Source: Exiguobacterium sp. SL-9
GTDB lineage: Bacteria; Bacillota; Bacilli; Exiguobacteriales; Exiguobacteriaceae
Length of the DNA stretch: 64,000 bases
NCBI RefSeq assembly: GCF_004336985.1
Contig: NZ_SJUO01000002.1
Coordinates: forward strand, 62,001 to 126,000
Reading direction: 5' to 3'
Under the pieces are notes generated by a model that saw nothing but the letters and a program-made list of their open reading frames with translations, ran no database searches and was not told the origin of the DNA. Shown piece by piece: positions 52,008 to 61,504 of the stretch. Numbering within the stretch: position 1 is the first letter of the stretch; every line of letters starts with the position of its first letter. The translations under genes were made by a program, and so were the position numbers.

Positions 52008-52097
52008 CTCCATCCCTCCTTTGACTCAATCCTACTACCATTCTTTCCCACTGTAGCATGTTTTCGAGAAAAAACAAAAAAACTCCTCCTTTTCCGA

Positions 52098-52126
52098 TTG
52101 CACTCTCTCAATCGCCTACCTATAAT
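52098..52126 (+). promoter_or_regulatory. corA promoter
   Basis: -35 TTGCAC (52098-52103) and -10 TATAAT (52121-52126) are 17 bases apart; the leader to the start codon is about 20 bases, too short for a riboswitch. Confidence 0.8.
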
Positions 52127-52154
52127 TAGGTTGAGCTAAGGTAGGAGGAACATT

Positions 52155-53090
52155 ATGCTAACGATTTACCGTACCGATGCATCTGGGCGTGTCGACGAAA
52201 TCGACGACTTTGACAAAGGAAGCTGGATTCAACTCGTCAATCCGACGAAAGATGAGGCCGATCAAGTCATCGCCGCCTCCGGCATTCCTGAAGACTTCGT
52301 CTACGACCCGCTTGATATTGAAGAAAAACCACGTTTTGAAAAAGATGATGAGGGACTCCTTATGATCATCGACGTCCCGTACGTCGAAGAAGATGACACA
52401 GGACGTGCCTATAACACGATTCCACTCGGTATTATCGTCACCGGACGACATTTCATCACTGTCTGTTCACGTGACCTCGACGTGCTCAACTTGTTCGCCA
52501 ACGGAAAAGCCCGTTTGTTCCGGACAAACTATCGGAGCCGGTTCGTCTTCCAGATTTTGCACCGAGTCAGCATGACGTACTTGCGTTTTCTTCGCCAAAT
52601 CGATCGACGCATGGACGAGCTCGAACAAGAGTTGCAACGTTCGATGCGAAATCAGGAAATCTTTCAATTGATGAACTTACAGAAGTCGCTCGTTTATTTC
52701 ATGACCTCACTTAAAGCGAACGATAGCGTCCTCGATCGGATCGTCAAGACACCGAGTCTCGAGAAGCACGAAGAAGATGAAGAGTTGCTCGAAGATGTTT
52801 TTGTCGAGCATCGCCAGGCGATGGAGATGGCGTCGATTTATAACGATATCATCAGCATCAAGATGGACGCCTTCGGTTCGATCATCTCGAACAACGTCAA
52901 CTTCGTCATGAAATTTTTGGCCTCAATCACAATCGTGCTCAGTATCCCGACGATGATTTCCGGGATATTCGGGATGAACGTCCAAGTCCCTTGGGAAGGC
53001 CAGTCGATCGGATTCGTGATCGCGCTCGCGATGATGGTCGGATTCTCAAGCCTCGCCTTTTATATCTTATGGCGTAAGCGTTATTTTTAA
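52155..53090 (+). CDS. corA: CorA-family magnesium/cobalt transporter
   Basis: This 311-residue pentameric channel has a large cytoplasmic N-terminal domain with long helices (YLRFLRQIDRRMDELEQEL), then two C-terminal transmembrane helices with the selectivity motif GMN at residues 273-275 and a basic end (WRKRYF). It carries divalent cations inward. The ATG follows AGGAGGAAC, under a sigma-A promoter. Confidence 0.95.
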   Translation: MLTIYRTDASGRVDEIDDFDKGSWIQLVNPTKDEADQVIAASGIPEDFVYDPLDIEEKPRFEKDDEGLLMIIDVPYVEEDDTGRAYNTIPLGIIVTGRHFITVCSRDLDVLNLFANGKARLFRTNYRSRFVFQILHRVSMTYLRFLRQIDRRMDELEQELQRSMRNQEIFQLMNLQKSLVYFMTSLKANDSVLDRIVKTPSLEKHEEDEELLEDVFVEHRQAMEMASIYNDIISIKMDAFGSIISNNVNFVMKFLASITIVLSIPTMISGIFGMNVQVPWEGQSIGFVIALAMMVGFSSLAFYILWRKRYF

Positions 53091-53130
53091 AAAAAGATGG
53101 TGTCGCCACAACGGGCGACACCATCTTTTT
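53091..53130. terminator. Bidirectional terminator between corA and the receiver-SpoIIE gene
   Basis: A perfect 17-bp stem including A and T runs (53091-53107 with 53114-53130) serves both convergent genes. Confidence 0.95.
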
Positions 53131-54248
53131 CACATCAATTTTACCGTGACGAGACAGAGGTCATCGTCAATCTCGATTTTCGGGACGAGTTGTTCCGCGA
53201 CGTGACGCGCGTAGTCAAGGCCATAGGACGCGATGTCCTTCTCAAGCCAACGAATACCGTCATCGATATCTTTGCTATAACATTCCATCAATCCGTCCGT
53301 ATACATATGCATCGTCATGCCCGGTTCGATATCCACCACGTTCGACTCATAGTTCGGCTCTTCAAACATACCGACCGGTACCCCGGTCGTCTCGAGGCGG
53401 GTTACACCTGTTTTAGACGTCACGATGACAGGCGGATGCCCGGCGTTGACGAACTCGATTTGACGCTTTGTCGTATCGATATAGCAGTATACGGCCGTGA
53501 AGTAGCTCTGCATGTCGTCGCCTGAGAACAAGAACGTCATCTGGCGATTCAGCTCCGTCATGACATCGACCGGATATTGCACATTGCCGACGAGACCCGG
53601 TAAAATCGAACGGATTCCCATCGTAATCAACGCCGACGACACGCCGTGCCCCATCACATCAAAGATGATGACGCCGTAGCGGTCAGGCGCGACCTGGAAC
53701 CAGGCATACATATCCCCGGCCAGTTTTTTAGACGGCAAATATAAAGCACGGACGTCTATCTCATCATTGCTGATTGGTGGAGTCAATGCGCTTTGTTGAA
53801 TTTTTTGCGCGAGGTCAAGGTCATATTGAAGCCGTGCCTCATATTTTTTCCGTTCATCAACGGCTGCTTTGTAACGAAGCGCCGAACGGATTCGCGCGAG
53901 CAGTTCCGTGATTTTAATCGGTTTCGTCGTATAGTCAGACGCCTCGGCGTCGAGTCCTTCTGCAATCTGTTTTTCTTCGGTCCGACCAGACACCATGATC
54001 ACGGGCAATTCCTCGTAACCTGTCATTTGACGAATTCGTTTGCACGTCTCGATTCCAGAGATTCCTGGCATCTCGACATCAAGCAGGACGAGATCATATA
54101 GCGACGGGGCTTGTGGATCCATCAGAAGTGCGAGCGCATCCTCACCACTCGAGACAGAAATCGTCTCATAATCATGTTGATGCAGTAATTGTTCGAGAAC
54201 CATCGTGTTCACCGGTTCGTCGTCCACAATCAGAATCGCCATAGTCAT
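53130..54248 (-). CDS. Receiver-domain SpoIIE-type serine phosphatase (RsbU/RsbP-like)
   Basis: The 372-residue protein has an N-terminal receiver domain with acidic pocket DDE, phospho-acceptor in LVLLDVEMPG (residue 55 counted from MAILIV) and switch Lys in TTKPIK. A PP2C-like SpoIIE phosphatase domain follows, with GDMYAWFQV, FDVMGHGVSSA, NAGHPPVIV and the late metal Asp in YTDGLMEC. Such proteins dephosphorylate anti-sigma-antagonists (sigma-B-type partner switching) or act in signalling to flagella. The ATG at 54248 follows AGAAGG; another at 54242 is equally possible. Confidence 0.9.
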   Translation of the reverse strand: MTMAILIVDDEPVNTMVLEQLLHQHDYETISVSSGEDALALLMDPQAPSLYDLVLLDVEMPGISGIETCKRIRQMTGYEELPVIMVSGRTEEKQIAEGLDAEASDYTTKPIKITELLARIRSALRYKAAVDERKKYEARLQYDLDLAQKIQQSALTPPISNDEIDVRALYLPSKKLAGDMYAWFQVAPDRYGVIIFDVMGHGVSSALITMGIRSILPGLVGNVQYPVDVMTELNRQMTFLFSGDDMQSYFTAVYCYIDTTKRQIEFVNAGHPPVIVTSKTGVTRLETTGVPVGMFEEPNYESNVVDIEPGMTMHMYTDGLMECYSKDIDDGIRWLEKDIASYGLDYARHVAEQLVPKIEIDDDLCLVTVKLM

Positions 54249-54402
54249 CCCTACCTTCTCTGTCAGTGTTTTTCTATATATTATTGTATCATATCTAATC
54301 GCATCATTAAGTATTTCAAAGCTGTGACAGTTCGAAGTACCCGAAAGATGGAGAATCCCTTCCGTTTTTGGCATACTAGAAATAAGAAAGTGAGGAATGC
54401 AA

Positions 54403-54570
54403 CATGGGATGGATATTCGCTGTGAGTGGTTTGATCATCTTGCTCGTCTTGATCGCCTCAATCGTCGTCATTCAAAAGGGCTATGCCTATAAAGACAACA
54501 AAGACGACATCGTGCTCGATTACGAGGAGATTAACCGACGCATCACCGAAGATGAACAGCAGAAAAAATA
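54403..54570 (+). CDS. Small single-pass membrane protein
   Basis: A 55-residue protein read directly from the sequence: one hydrophobic helix (about residues 4-23) followed by a charged tail with GYAYKDNKDDIVLDYEE and ending KK. The ATG has a GAGG site 8 bases upstream, and a strong terminator starts at the stop codon. These features support a real gene. It recalls the YtzI type of tiny Bacillus membrane proteins, but this is a weak memory. Function is unknown. Confidence 0.7.
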
Positions 54571-54605
54571 AGAGCCATCCCCGACGGATGGCTCTTATTT
54601 TTATA
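54566..54605. terminator. Bidirectional terminator after the small membrane gene and topB
   Basis: A perfect 15-bp stem (54566-54580 with 54586-54600) is flanked by A residues on the left and T residues on the right, ending both convergent genes. Confidence 0.95.
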
Positions 54606-56730
54606 TAAATTCGAACCGGAGCGCTCCTTTCTCAAGATAGAGCTTGGCGTCGAACGTCTTGTCCCCTTTTTTGAACGTATGCACGTTTGACTGACCACCG
54701 TTAATCATCTGTTTCAGTTCATCTTTCGCGATTCCGACACCAAGCACTTGTTTCGACATCGTGAACTTGCAGCCTTCGCGGTAGCCGCTACAGCCGATGA
54801 ACTTCGGATGTTCGACGAGTCCCTTGCCGCAACTCGGACAGACGCCGAACGAGGCGGCCTTTGGCCTTGCCGCTGACTTCTTGCCAAAACGTCTCGCTTC
54901 GATCGTATAGCCCTCGGGGTTCGCCGCTTCAACTCGTGCCTTCGCTTCCTCGACGAGATGGATCGACATCTTCTTCGCCTGTTCGATAAACTCGGCGGCG
55001 GACGCCGATGCCTGTCCAATCTCGTGGAGCCGCTTCTCCCACTTCGCCGTCATGGCCGGAGAGGCGAGAATGCTGTCACCGAGCACATCAATCAACAGAC
55101 GGCCCTTGTCGGTCGGGACGAGCTCTTTCTTTTGAAGGTCGACATAACCTCGTTTCTTCAATCCGTCGATAATATTGGCCCGCGTCGCCTCGGTGCCGAG
55201 CCCTTCGACTTCTTTCATAATATGAATCAGTTCCTCATCGTCAAGCTGCTTGCCGGCGACTTTCATCGCCATGATGAGTGCCCCTTCCGTATATCGTTTC
55301 GGCGGCTCCGTCTGTTTCGATAACACTTCGACTTTCTTTTCGGTCAACGCCTCACCGACCGTGAGTACCGGGAGCTCGACATCTTTGGACTTCATCTCGA
55401 CAACTTGTCGGTACCCTGGGCTGACGACGACCGTCCCTTTCGCCCGATATAGGTCGTCTCCGTCCATGAGGTCGATTGTCGTCTTCTCAAGCTTTGCCGG
55501 CGGGGCGAACGCCGCGAGAAAGCGTCGGTTAATCAAATCGTACAGCTTCGCTTCGTCCCCGCTGAGCCGGGTCACATCGCCACACGCCTCGGTCGGAATG
55601 ATCGCGTAGTGATCACTGACCTTTTTCGCGTTCACATAGCGGCTGTTTCGGGACGGGTTTTCAGTCAACACGTCTTTCAATCCGGCGTAGGCCGCGGACT
55701 TCAACAGGCGCGCTTTCGTCTGTGGGAACAGCGTTGCCTCGTCTGGTGTGACGAAACTAGAATCCGTCCGTGGATAACTGATCCACCCTTTCGTGTACAG
55801 CTTCTGGGCAATATCGAGTGTCTTCTTCGCCCCGAACCCGAACCGTTTGCCGGCCTCGGCCTGCAAACCGGATAGACTGAACCAAAACGGCGGTTGCTCC
55901 GTCTTATCTTCCTTATCGATCGAACGGACAGTCGCTGTCCCGGTCGCTCGGCTGACGACCACATCGGCTTGTTCACGCGTCTTCAGTTTCGTCGTCTTGC
56001 CGAGTGTGTATTTCGCCTTGAACGTGCCCCGCCCTTTTTGGAGCGTCGCTTCGACCTCGAAAAACGGTTCCGGGACGAACTGTTTGATCTCACGTTCGCG
56101 ATTGACGATCAAGGCGAGCGTCGGAGTCTGGACACGTCCTAGCGAGAACACGTCCTCGATGCCGATCGTCTTCAACAATGTCGTATATGCTCTTGAGGCG
56201 TTCATACCGACGAGCCAGTCGGCGCAGGCACGACTCATTGCCTCATGATAATACGGGACGGTCTGATCGCCCGGTAGCAGTTCGGCGAAACCACGGTCGA
56301 CCGCTTGTTCCGTCAAACTCGAGATCCATAAACGTGACAACGGTTTCTGATTACCAGCGAGCCGTAAAATGAGACGGACGATGGCTTCCCCTTCTCGCTC
56401 CGCATCGGACGCGATGATGATATCGGTAATCGAACGATCGTGCAGCCACTTCTTGATTGTCTGGAACGGCTTCGATTTGCCTTTCGAGATGCGATAGTCG
56501 AATCGGTCCGGGACAATCGGAAGCGACTCATATTTCCACGATTTCCATTCCGATTTATAATGAGACGGTTCTTGAAGCTCGCATAAATGTCCGACCGCCC
56601 AGACGACGATGGCACCTTCTGGGAAACGGGCACAAGAAGATATTTCAATCTCGTCTTTTTTCTTTTTTGATGGATACGGCGCAGCCAGCTTTTGTGCCTG
56701 CGACGGTTTCTCCGCAATGATTAATCTCAT
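54601..56730 (-). CDS. topB: DNA topoisomerase III
   Basis: The 709-residue type IA topoisomerase decatenates DNA by single-strand passage. It has a TOPRIM domain starting MRLIIAEKPSQA with the acidic DAEREGE motif, the catalytic Tyr in WISYPRTDSSFV, GRVQTPTLALIVNRE, and near the C-terminus one zinc-ribbon-like module (CPSCGKGL...GCSGYREGC). The start is the ATG at 56730, matching the family N-terminus; the longer frame lacks a site. Confidence 0.95.
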   Translation of the reverse strand: MRLIIAEKPSQAQKLAAPYPSKKKKDEIEISSCARFPEGAIVVWAVGHLCELQEPSHYKSEWKSWKYESLPIVPDRFDYRISKGKSKPFQTIKKWLHDRSITDIIIASDAEREGEAIVRLILRLAGNQKPLSRLWISSLTEQAVDRGFAELLPGDQTVPYYHEAMSRACADWLVGMNASRAYTTLLKTIGIEDVFSLGRVQTPTLALIVNREREIKQFVPEPFFEVEATLQKGRGTFKAKYTLGKTTKLKTREQADVVVSRATGTATVRSIDKEDKTEQPPFWFSLSGLQAEAGKRFGFGAKKTLDIAQKLYTKGWISYPRTDSSFVTPDEATLFPQTKARLLKSAAYAGLKDVLTENPSRNSRYVNAKKVSDHYAIIPTEACGDVTRLSGDEAKLYDLINRRFLAAFAPPAKLEKTTIDLMDGDDLYRAKGTVVVSPGYRQVVEMKSKDVELPVLTVGEALTEKKVEVLSKQTEPPKRYTEGALIMAMKVAGKQLDDEELIHIMKEVEGLGTEATRANIIDGLKKRGYVDLQKKELVPTDKGRLLIDVLGDSILASPAMTAKWEKRLHEIGQASASAAEFIEQAKKMSIHLVEEAKARVEAANPEGYTIEARRFGKKSAARPKAASFGVCPSCGKGLVEHPKFIGCSGYREGCKFTMSKQVLGVGIAKDELKQMINGGQSNVHTFKKGDKTFDAKLYLEKGALRFEFI

Positions 56731-56856
56731 AAGATCCCTACTTTCACAGTCATCCGAAATATCTCGTCGGAACGACACTTTCGAGAAAGAATGTATTTTT
56801 CTATCTCTTCTATAATATCATTAGAAGAGTATGTACAACACAAAGGGGGATGTCTC

Positions 56857-57726
56857 TTGTCTTATCTTATCTTATTCGCTGCCGTCTTTTTCTTATCGAC
56901 GAGCGTCTTGTTCGTCAAATGGACGTCCGCACCGGCCGAAACGGCCGCATTTTACCGGATGCTGATCACGTGTCTGATGTTGTTGCCGTTCGTCGATTTC
57001 AAGTCACTCATCCGGACACGCCTCATGACGCGGTATGCCTTACTACTCAGCGGGACGCTGCTTGCGTTTCACTTTTGGCTTTGGTTTTTATCGCTCGATT
57101 ATACGACGGTCGCGAGTTCGACGCTGTTCGTGACATCGAGCCCGATTTTTGTCTTGATCGGGAACGCCATCATCTTTAAAAAGAATCCGACCCGGAAAGG
57201 TTTAGCGTTCGCGCTCATCGCTGTCTTAGGAGGTATGCTTGTCGCGGCCGGTGATATTCAACTTGGACGTGAAGCGCTGTTCGGGGACTTGCTCGCTTTA
57301 ATCGCCGCTCTGCTCATCGCCGGCTATTGGCTCGTCGGTCAACATGTGCGGACCGAGATGAACACGAATACATACTCGTTCAGCGTCTATCTCGTCGCGA
57401 CTTTCGTTCTCTGCTTCATGCTCCTTATACGTGGGACGACGTTCACCGACTTCGAGTCAGTCAACTGGTGGTACTTCCTCGCCCTCGCCTTCTTCCCGAC
57501 GATTTTAGGGCATAACTTGTTTAACTATGCGCTCGCTCGCGTCAGCGCCACTGTCGTCAGCATCACCATTCTTGGCGAGGCGCTGTGGGGCATGCTGTTC
57601 GGATTCGCCTTTTTCGAGGAGCGTCTCGGTGTGATGCAATGGGTCGGCGCGGCCGTCTTGCTCGGCGGGATTTACTTGTTCCTAAAAGAAGACGCCCGTT
57701 CCACCAGAACGGACGTCAGTTCATAA
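56857..57726 (+). CDS. EamA/DMT-family transporter
   Basis: The 289-residue protein has ten hydrophobic segments in two EamA repeats, with SAPAETAAFYRMLITCL and VASSTLFVTSSPIFV in the first and GEALWGMLFGFAFFEE in the second. Substrate is unknown; amino acids or metabolites are usual for the family. The start is a TTG seven bases after AAAGGGGGA (MSYLILFAAV). It ends overlapping the convergent MATE gene by 6 bases. Confidence 0.9.
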   Translation: MSYLILFAAVFFLSTSVLFVKWTSAPAETAAFYRMLITCLMLLPFVDFKSLIRTRLMTRYALLLSGTLLAFHFWLWFLSLDYTTVASSTLFVTSSPIFVLIGNAIIFKKNPTRKGLAFALIAVLGGMLVAAGDIQLGREALFGDLLALIAALLIAGYWLVGQHVRTEMNTNTYSFSVYLVATFVLCFMLLIRGTTFTDFESVNWWYFLALAFFPTILGHNLFNYALARVSATVVSITILGEALWGMLFGFAFFEERLGVMQWVGAAVLLGGIYLFLKEDARSTRTDVSS

Positions 57727-59106
57727 ATTTGTCGCTCTCGCTTCAACTTCTTCCTCAGCAGGTCGGAACAATAGCTTCCGATCCCAAATCGCCATCCCGA
57801 CCGCCGTCAGGAAAGTCATCGCATCAGCGATTGGGAACGCGAGCCAGACACCGAACACGCCGAAGAAATTCGGTAAGATGAAGACGAGCGGGATCGTATA
57901 TAGTGTCTGCCGCGACAGCGACAAGAACATCGCGACGCGGGCTTTCCCAAGCGATTGATAAATGCCGTTGACGAGCATTTGGACGCTCGGGAGGAACGAG
58001 ACGGCAAACAACACATGGATTGCCGTTACCCCTCCCGTAATCAAGTTCGCATCAGACGTGAACATGCGCATCAGTTGTTCCGGAATCAACTGGAGCGTCA
58101 ACCAGATGATGACGGCGATGGCAATTCCAGCCCGCATTGCCGTCCAAATCGTCTCCCGCATCCGGTCGAATTGTTTGGCCCCGAAGTTATACCCAACGAT
58201 TGGCTGCATGCCCTGGACGATGCCCATAATCGGCATCCCGACAAGCGCCATGAATTTATTGATAATCGCAAAGATGGCAAGTTCCTCGGTCCCACCGTAT
58301 GTCCCGAGCATGACGTTGACGCCGACGAATAAAATCGATTGCGACACCATCATGATAAATGAGGACGACCCAATCGCCATAATCTCTTTTAACTCGCCGA
58401 ACCGTAGTCGAAACTTCCGCCATTGGAAGTCGAGCTCGGTCCGGCGATTTTTTTTCGCGAAGAAGAACCGAAGCATGAGGACCGACCCGACGACTTGGGC
58501 GAGCGCTGTCGACCAGGCCGCCCCGTAAATGCCCCAATCGAACGTGAAGATGAATAGCGGTGTCGTCACCAAGTTGACGACGACGGTCGTGAGCATCACT
58601 TTCATCTGATAAGGCGCTTGTCCTTCGGCCCGTACCATCGCGCTCGCCGCGAGTGTGAACATGAAGAACGGTGAGCTGATGAGGACAACGGATAAGTATT
58701 GACTGCTCAGTTCCATAATCGCCGACGTCGCCCCGAACACGGTCAAAATTTCATCCAACATAAAAAACGCGGAACTGACCGCGAAGGCGGCGAACACCCC
58801 GACGAGGACGAGAACGTTCAAGAATGTGACAGCGGCACCCGCATCGTCACCTTTGCCAAGTTTACGTGAACTAATCGAGGCCCCGCCTAGTCCGACCGCA
58901 CTCGAGACGGCCATCAGAATCATTTGAATCGGAAAGGCAATCCCAATGGCGGCCACGGCGGACGCCCCGATGCCGCGGGCGACGAAAATCGTGTCGATGA
59001 TATTATAGAGCGCCGTCACCAACATGCCGATCATCGCTGGTAACGACAGCTTGAACAGCAAACGTCCGATTGGATCGGTTCGAAGTTGCTCTGTATTTTG
59101 ATTCAT
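57721..59106 (-). CDS. MATE-family multidrug efflux transporter
   Basis: The 461-residue protein has about 12 hydrophobic segments in two six-helix halves. Family features include LPAMIGMLVTALYNIIDTIFV at the start, the GLGGASISSRKLGKGD loop and GIVQGMQPIVGYNFGA in the second half. It should export cations or drugs with H+ or Na+. An ATG with a GGGGAT site begins it. It overlaps the DMT gene tail to tail with no terminator between them. Confidence 0.93.
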   Translation of the reverse strand: MNQNTEQLRTDPIGRLLFKLSLPAMIGMLVTALYNIIDTIFVARGIGASAVAAIGIAFPIQMILMAVSSAVGLGGASISSRKLGKGDDAGAAVTFLNVLVLVGVFAAFAVSSAFFMLDEILTVFGATSAIMELSSQYLSVVLISSPFFMFTLAASAMVRAEGQAPYQMKVMLTTVVVNLVTTPLFIFTFDWGIYGAAWSTALAQVVGSVLMLRFFFAKKNRRTELDFQWRKFRLRFGELKEIMAIGSSSFIMMVSQSILFVGVNVMLGTYGGTEELAIFAIINKFMALVGMPIMGIVQGMQPIVGYNFGAKQFDRMRETIWTAMRAGIAIAVIIWLTLQLIPEQLMRMFTSDANLITGGVTAIHVLFAVSFLPSVQMLVNGIYQSLGKARVAMFLSLSRQTLYTIPLVFILPNFFGVFGVWLAFPIADAMTFLTAVGMAIWDRKLLFRPAEEEVEARATNL

Positions 59107-59187
59107 GCTTCCATCCCCTTTGTCGTCTATGTTAACAGGGTAGCAAGATTGGATGGAACGGTCGACTATGTTGTCTTGCCGGATGTG

Positions 59188-60441
59188 TCAGACCGGGCTC
59201 GGCACCGGGGTACTCACAACGCCGGCTTTTCGCTTGCGCATGATGAAATCGGTCGCGACCGGTTGCTCGACTTTGACGCGCACCGTCATCATCGCCTGGT
59301 TCGCCGTCTCGAGTCTTTCTCCCGATTCATCGTACAACTCATCCATCCGCTGCGAGAACCGGACGAAGCCAGGACCGAAGAACTCAACTTCTTCCCCGCG
59401 TCGGAAATGGTTCCGCTGCTCGAGTGTCGCCATCTGTGTCGATGGCTCATACGAGATGACGCGTGCCGCAAACGCATATTGCGGGATGGCGCGCGGCTTG
59501 CCGAACAGTTGCTCGTTCTCGGTCGGGACGCCGTAATAAAATCCGGTCGCGAGCTCTCGCTGCGCCGCTTTCCAAATCTCTTCTTCCCAAGCCGGATTAA
59601 ACGCGAAGCCCTCGGGGTCGTCACAGTAGGCATCGATGACTTGACGATAGACATTACAGACGGTGGCCACATAGTGAATCGATTTCATCCGTCCCTCGAT
59701 TTTCAAGCTATCGACGCCAGCATCGACCAAGTCTGGGATGTGGCGTACCATCGCCAAATCGACCGAGCTCATCGAGAACGGTTCCTCGTCTCGTACCACC
59801 ATTTTTTCTGTTAACAGTTCGTCCGCCTCGAAGAACCCATACTTCCAACGACATGACTGGGCACACCCACCACGGTTCGCATCGCGGAGCGCCATATGGT
59901 TCGATAGCGTGCAACGTCCCGAATAGGAGATACACATCGCCCCGTGGACGAACGTCTCGATTTCGACATCGACTTGCCGTTTCATCTCTTTGATTTCTTC
60001 CATCGACACTTCCCGTGCGAGGACAATCCGCTCCAACCCTTCCTCTTGCCAAAAGCGAAGCGTCTCATAGTTTGTCGCCGACGCCTGCGTCGACAAGTGG
60101 ACCGGAAGACCCGGTGCATCCGTGAGACATACCTCGATCATGGCCGGATCGGACACGATGACGGCATCGATACCGATGTCACTAAGCGTACAAAAGAACT
60201 CGCCCGCACCATCGATGTCTCCTTCATGCGTCACCATGTTCGCCGCGACGTACACTTTTGCGCCGTGCGCATGGGCGAACGCGACGCCTTCGGCCATCTC
60301 GTCGTACCCGAAATTACCGGCCCGGGAGCGGAGCCCGAACTGTTGTCCTCCGATAAAGACCGCGTCGGCCCCATAAAGAATCGCCATCTTCAATTTTTCC
60401 AAGTTACCGGCTGGTGCTAATAATTCTGGACGTTTTTTCAT
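59188..60441 (-). CDS. trhP2: U32-family tRNA hydroxylation protein TrhP2
   Basis: The 417-residue protein carries the U32 signature ETFVHGAMCISYSGRCTLSN, several conserved cysteines (GGCAQSCRWKY) for a possible iron-sulphur cluster, and KIEGRMKSIHYVA. In B. subtilis the paralogues TrhP1/TrhP2 (YrrN/YrrO) are needed for 5-hydroxyuridine at the tRNA wobble position, using prephenate. It lies 10 bases after trhP1 and is co-transcribed with it. Confidence 0.92.
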   Translation of the reverse strand: MKKRPELLAPAGNLEKLKMAILYGADAVFIGGQQFGLRSRAGNFGYDEMAEGVAFAHAHGAKVYVAANMVTHEGDIDGAGEFFCTLSDIGIDAVIVSDPAMIEVCLTDAPGLPVHLSTQASATNYETLRFWQEEGLERIVLAREVSMEEIKEMKRQVDVEIETFVHGAMCISYSGRCTLSNHMALRDANRGGCAQSCRWKYGFFEADELLTEKMVVRDEEPFSMSSVDLAMVRHIPDLVDAGVDSLKIEGRMKSIHYVATVCNVYRQVIDAYCDDPEGFAFNPAWEEEIWKAAQRELATGFYYGVPTENEQLFGKPRAIPQYAFAARVISYEPSTQMATLEQRNHFRRGEEVEFFGPGFVRFSQRMDELYDESGERLETANQAMMTVRVKVEQPVATDFIMRKRKAGVVSTPVPSPV

Positions 60442-60451
60442 CTTTGATCCC

Positions 60452-61354
60452 TCACTTGATCTCTTCTGGATTTCGTAACAGCAGTCCGGTCCCGAGCCGG
60501 AACTGTTCAGGTTGGAGCTCAGCTAGACATCGTTCCATGACGGGGCGCTCGAACCGACCGTTCAATAAATCTGAGCGGGCCTTGTCGAACAGGCGGACGA
60601 TGTCGACGAACGCATCTCCCGCGTGCCACCCTTCGAGTTTCCAAGTGTGCAATCCGCCCTTCAAAAGCGTAGGAAGTTGACCCATGAGCGTCAAATCTTC
60701 AGAAAACACGTGCGTGCCGTTCTCATCTTCATAAACTGGATAGCGGCTGTCCGCATCCGACGGTTCACTGACGTAATACTCGCGGTTTTCCGACTGATCA
60801 TTCGATCGACCGATTTCATTGAAATAGTTCGTCAAGAGTGGCCGCTTCGAATGATGGATGCACGTCGGGCCGTACACTTGCACCTCGACCGGCAACCCGA
60901 TCTGCTGTTGAATCATTCCGAGTTCGGTCAGCGTCACTTCACGGGCCGCAATTGCCCCGATGGCATCACGCTTCCCCCAAAACTGAATGTGGCGTGCCGA
61001 CGTGACGAGCGTTTGAGCATCATACCAATAGGGGATATTGGCATTACGGATTAAGCGGATGGCACCTGGATCACCGGCCGTCACACTGTCGACCCCGATT
61101 GCTTTGAGTGCCTGTAAATATTCAGGGAGCGTCTCGATTTGCTCATTATGCATCAAATTATTGACGGCGACCGTCACTTCTTTGCCGTATCGATGGGCGA
61201 CGGCTGTGACTTCTCGCACAGCCGTGAGCGACCAGTCACCTTTGTGGCGTAGCCCGTATTTTGAATCTCCGATATAGATGCGGTCGGAGCCCGCCATGAT
61301 TAGCGCCTCTGCTTGCTCGACGCTTTGTGCCGTTGTCACTAGCTGAATCATCAT
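60452..61354 (-). CDS. trhP1: U32-family tRNA hydroxylation protein TrhP1
   Basis: This 300-residue U32 member is shorter than its partner. Its matching segment is VQVYGPTCIHHSKRPLLTNYF; it lacks the cysteine-rich GGCAQSC block. It begins LVTTAQSVEQAEALIMAGSDRIYIG. The start is one of two tandem ATG codons after AGGAG. A small palindrome sits just before this ribosome site. It is the first gene of the pair. Confidence 0.9.
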   Translation of the reverse strand: MMIQLVTTAQSVEQAEALIMAGSDRIYIGDSKYGLRHKGDWSLTAVREVTAVAHRYGKEVTVAVNNLMHNEQIETLPEYLQALKAIGVDSVTAGDPGAIRLIRNANIPYWYDAQTLVTSARHIQFWGKRDAIGAIAAREVTLTELGMIQQQIGLPVEVQVYGPTCIHHSKRPLLTNYFNEIGRSNDQSENREYYVSEPSDADSRYPVYEDENGTHVFSEDLTLMGQLPTLLKGGLHTWKLEGWHAGDAFVDIVRLFDKARSDLLNGRFERPVMERCLAELQPEQFRLGTGLLLRNPEEIK

Positions 61355-61504
61355 CTCGTTTTTTCTCCTCACTTTGTGAGTCTAATCACATATTCTTGCT
61401 ATACTCTAGCACACGTTTTGATGTGGTGGCCGGGCAGGAATTTAACAACTCGTGAAGAAATCAGTAACAATGTATGACTTTTTATATCGAAGGAGTGGAC
61501 GATT

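Noticed and set aside
52104-52154. Magnesium riboswitch before corA
   Set aside because: The predicted leader is about 20 bases, too short for any known Mg2+ sensing RNA.
59086-59814. 242-codon frame antisense to trhP2
   Set aside because: The sense strand carries the U32 signature; the antisense frame has no motif or start signal.
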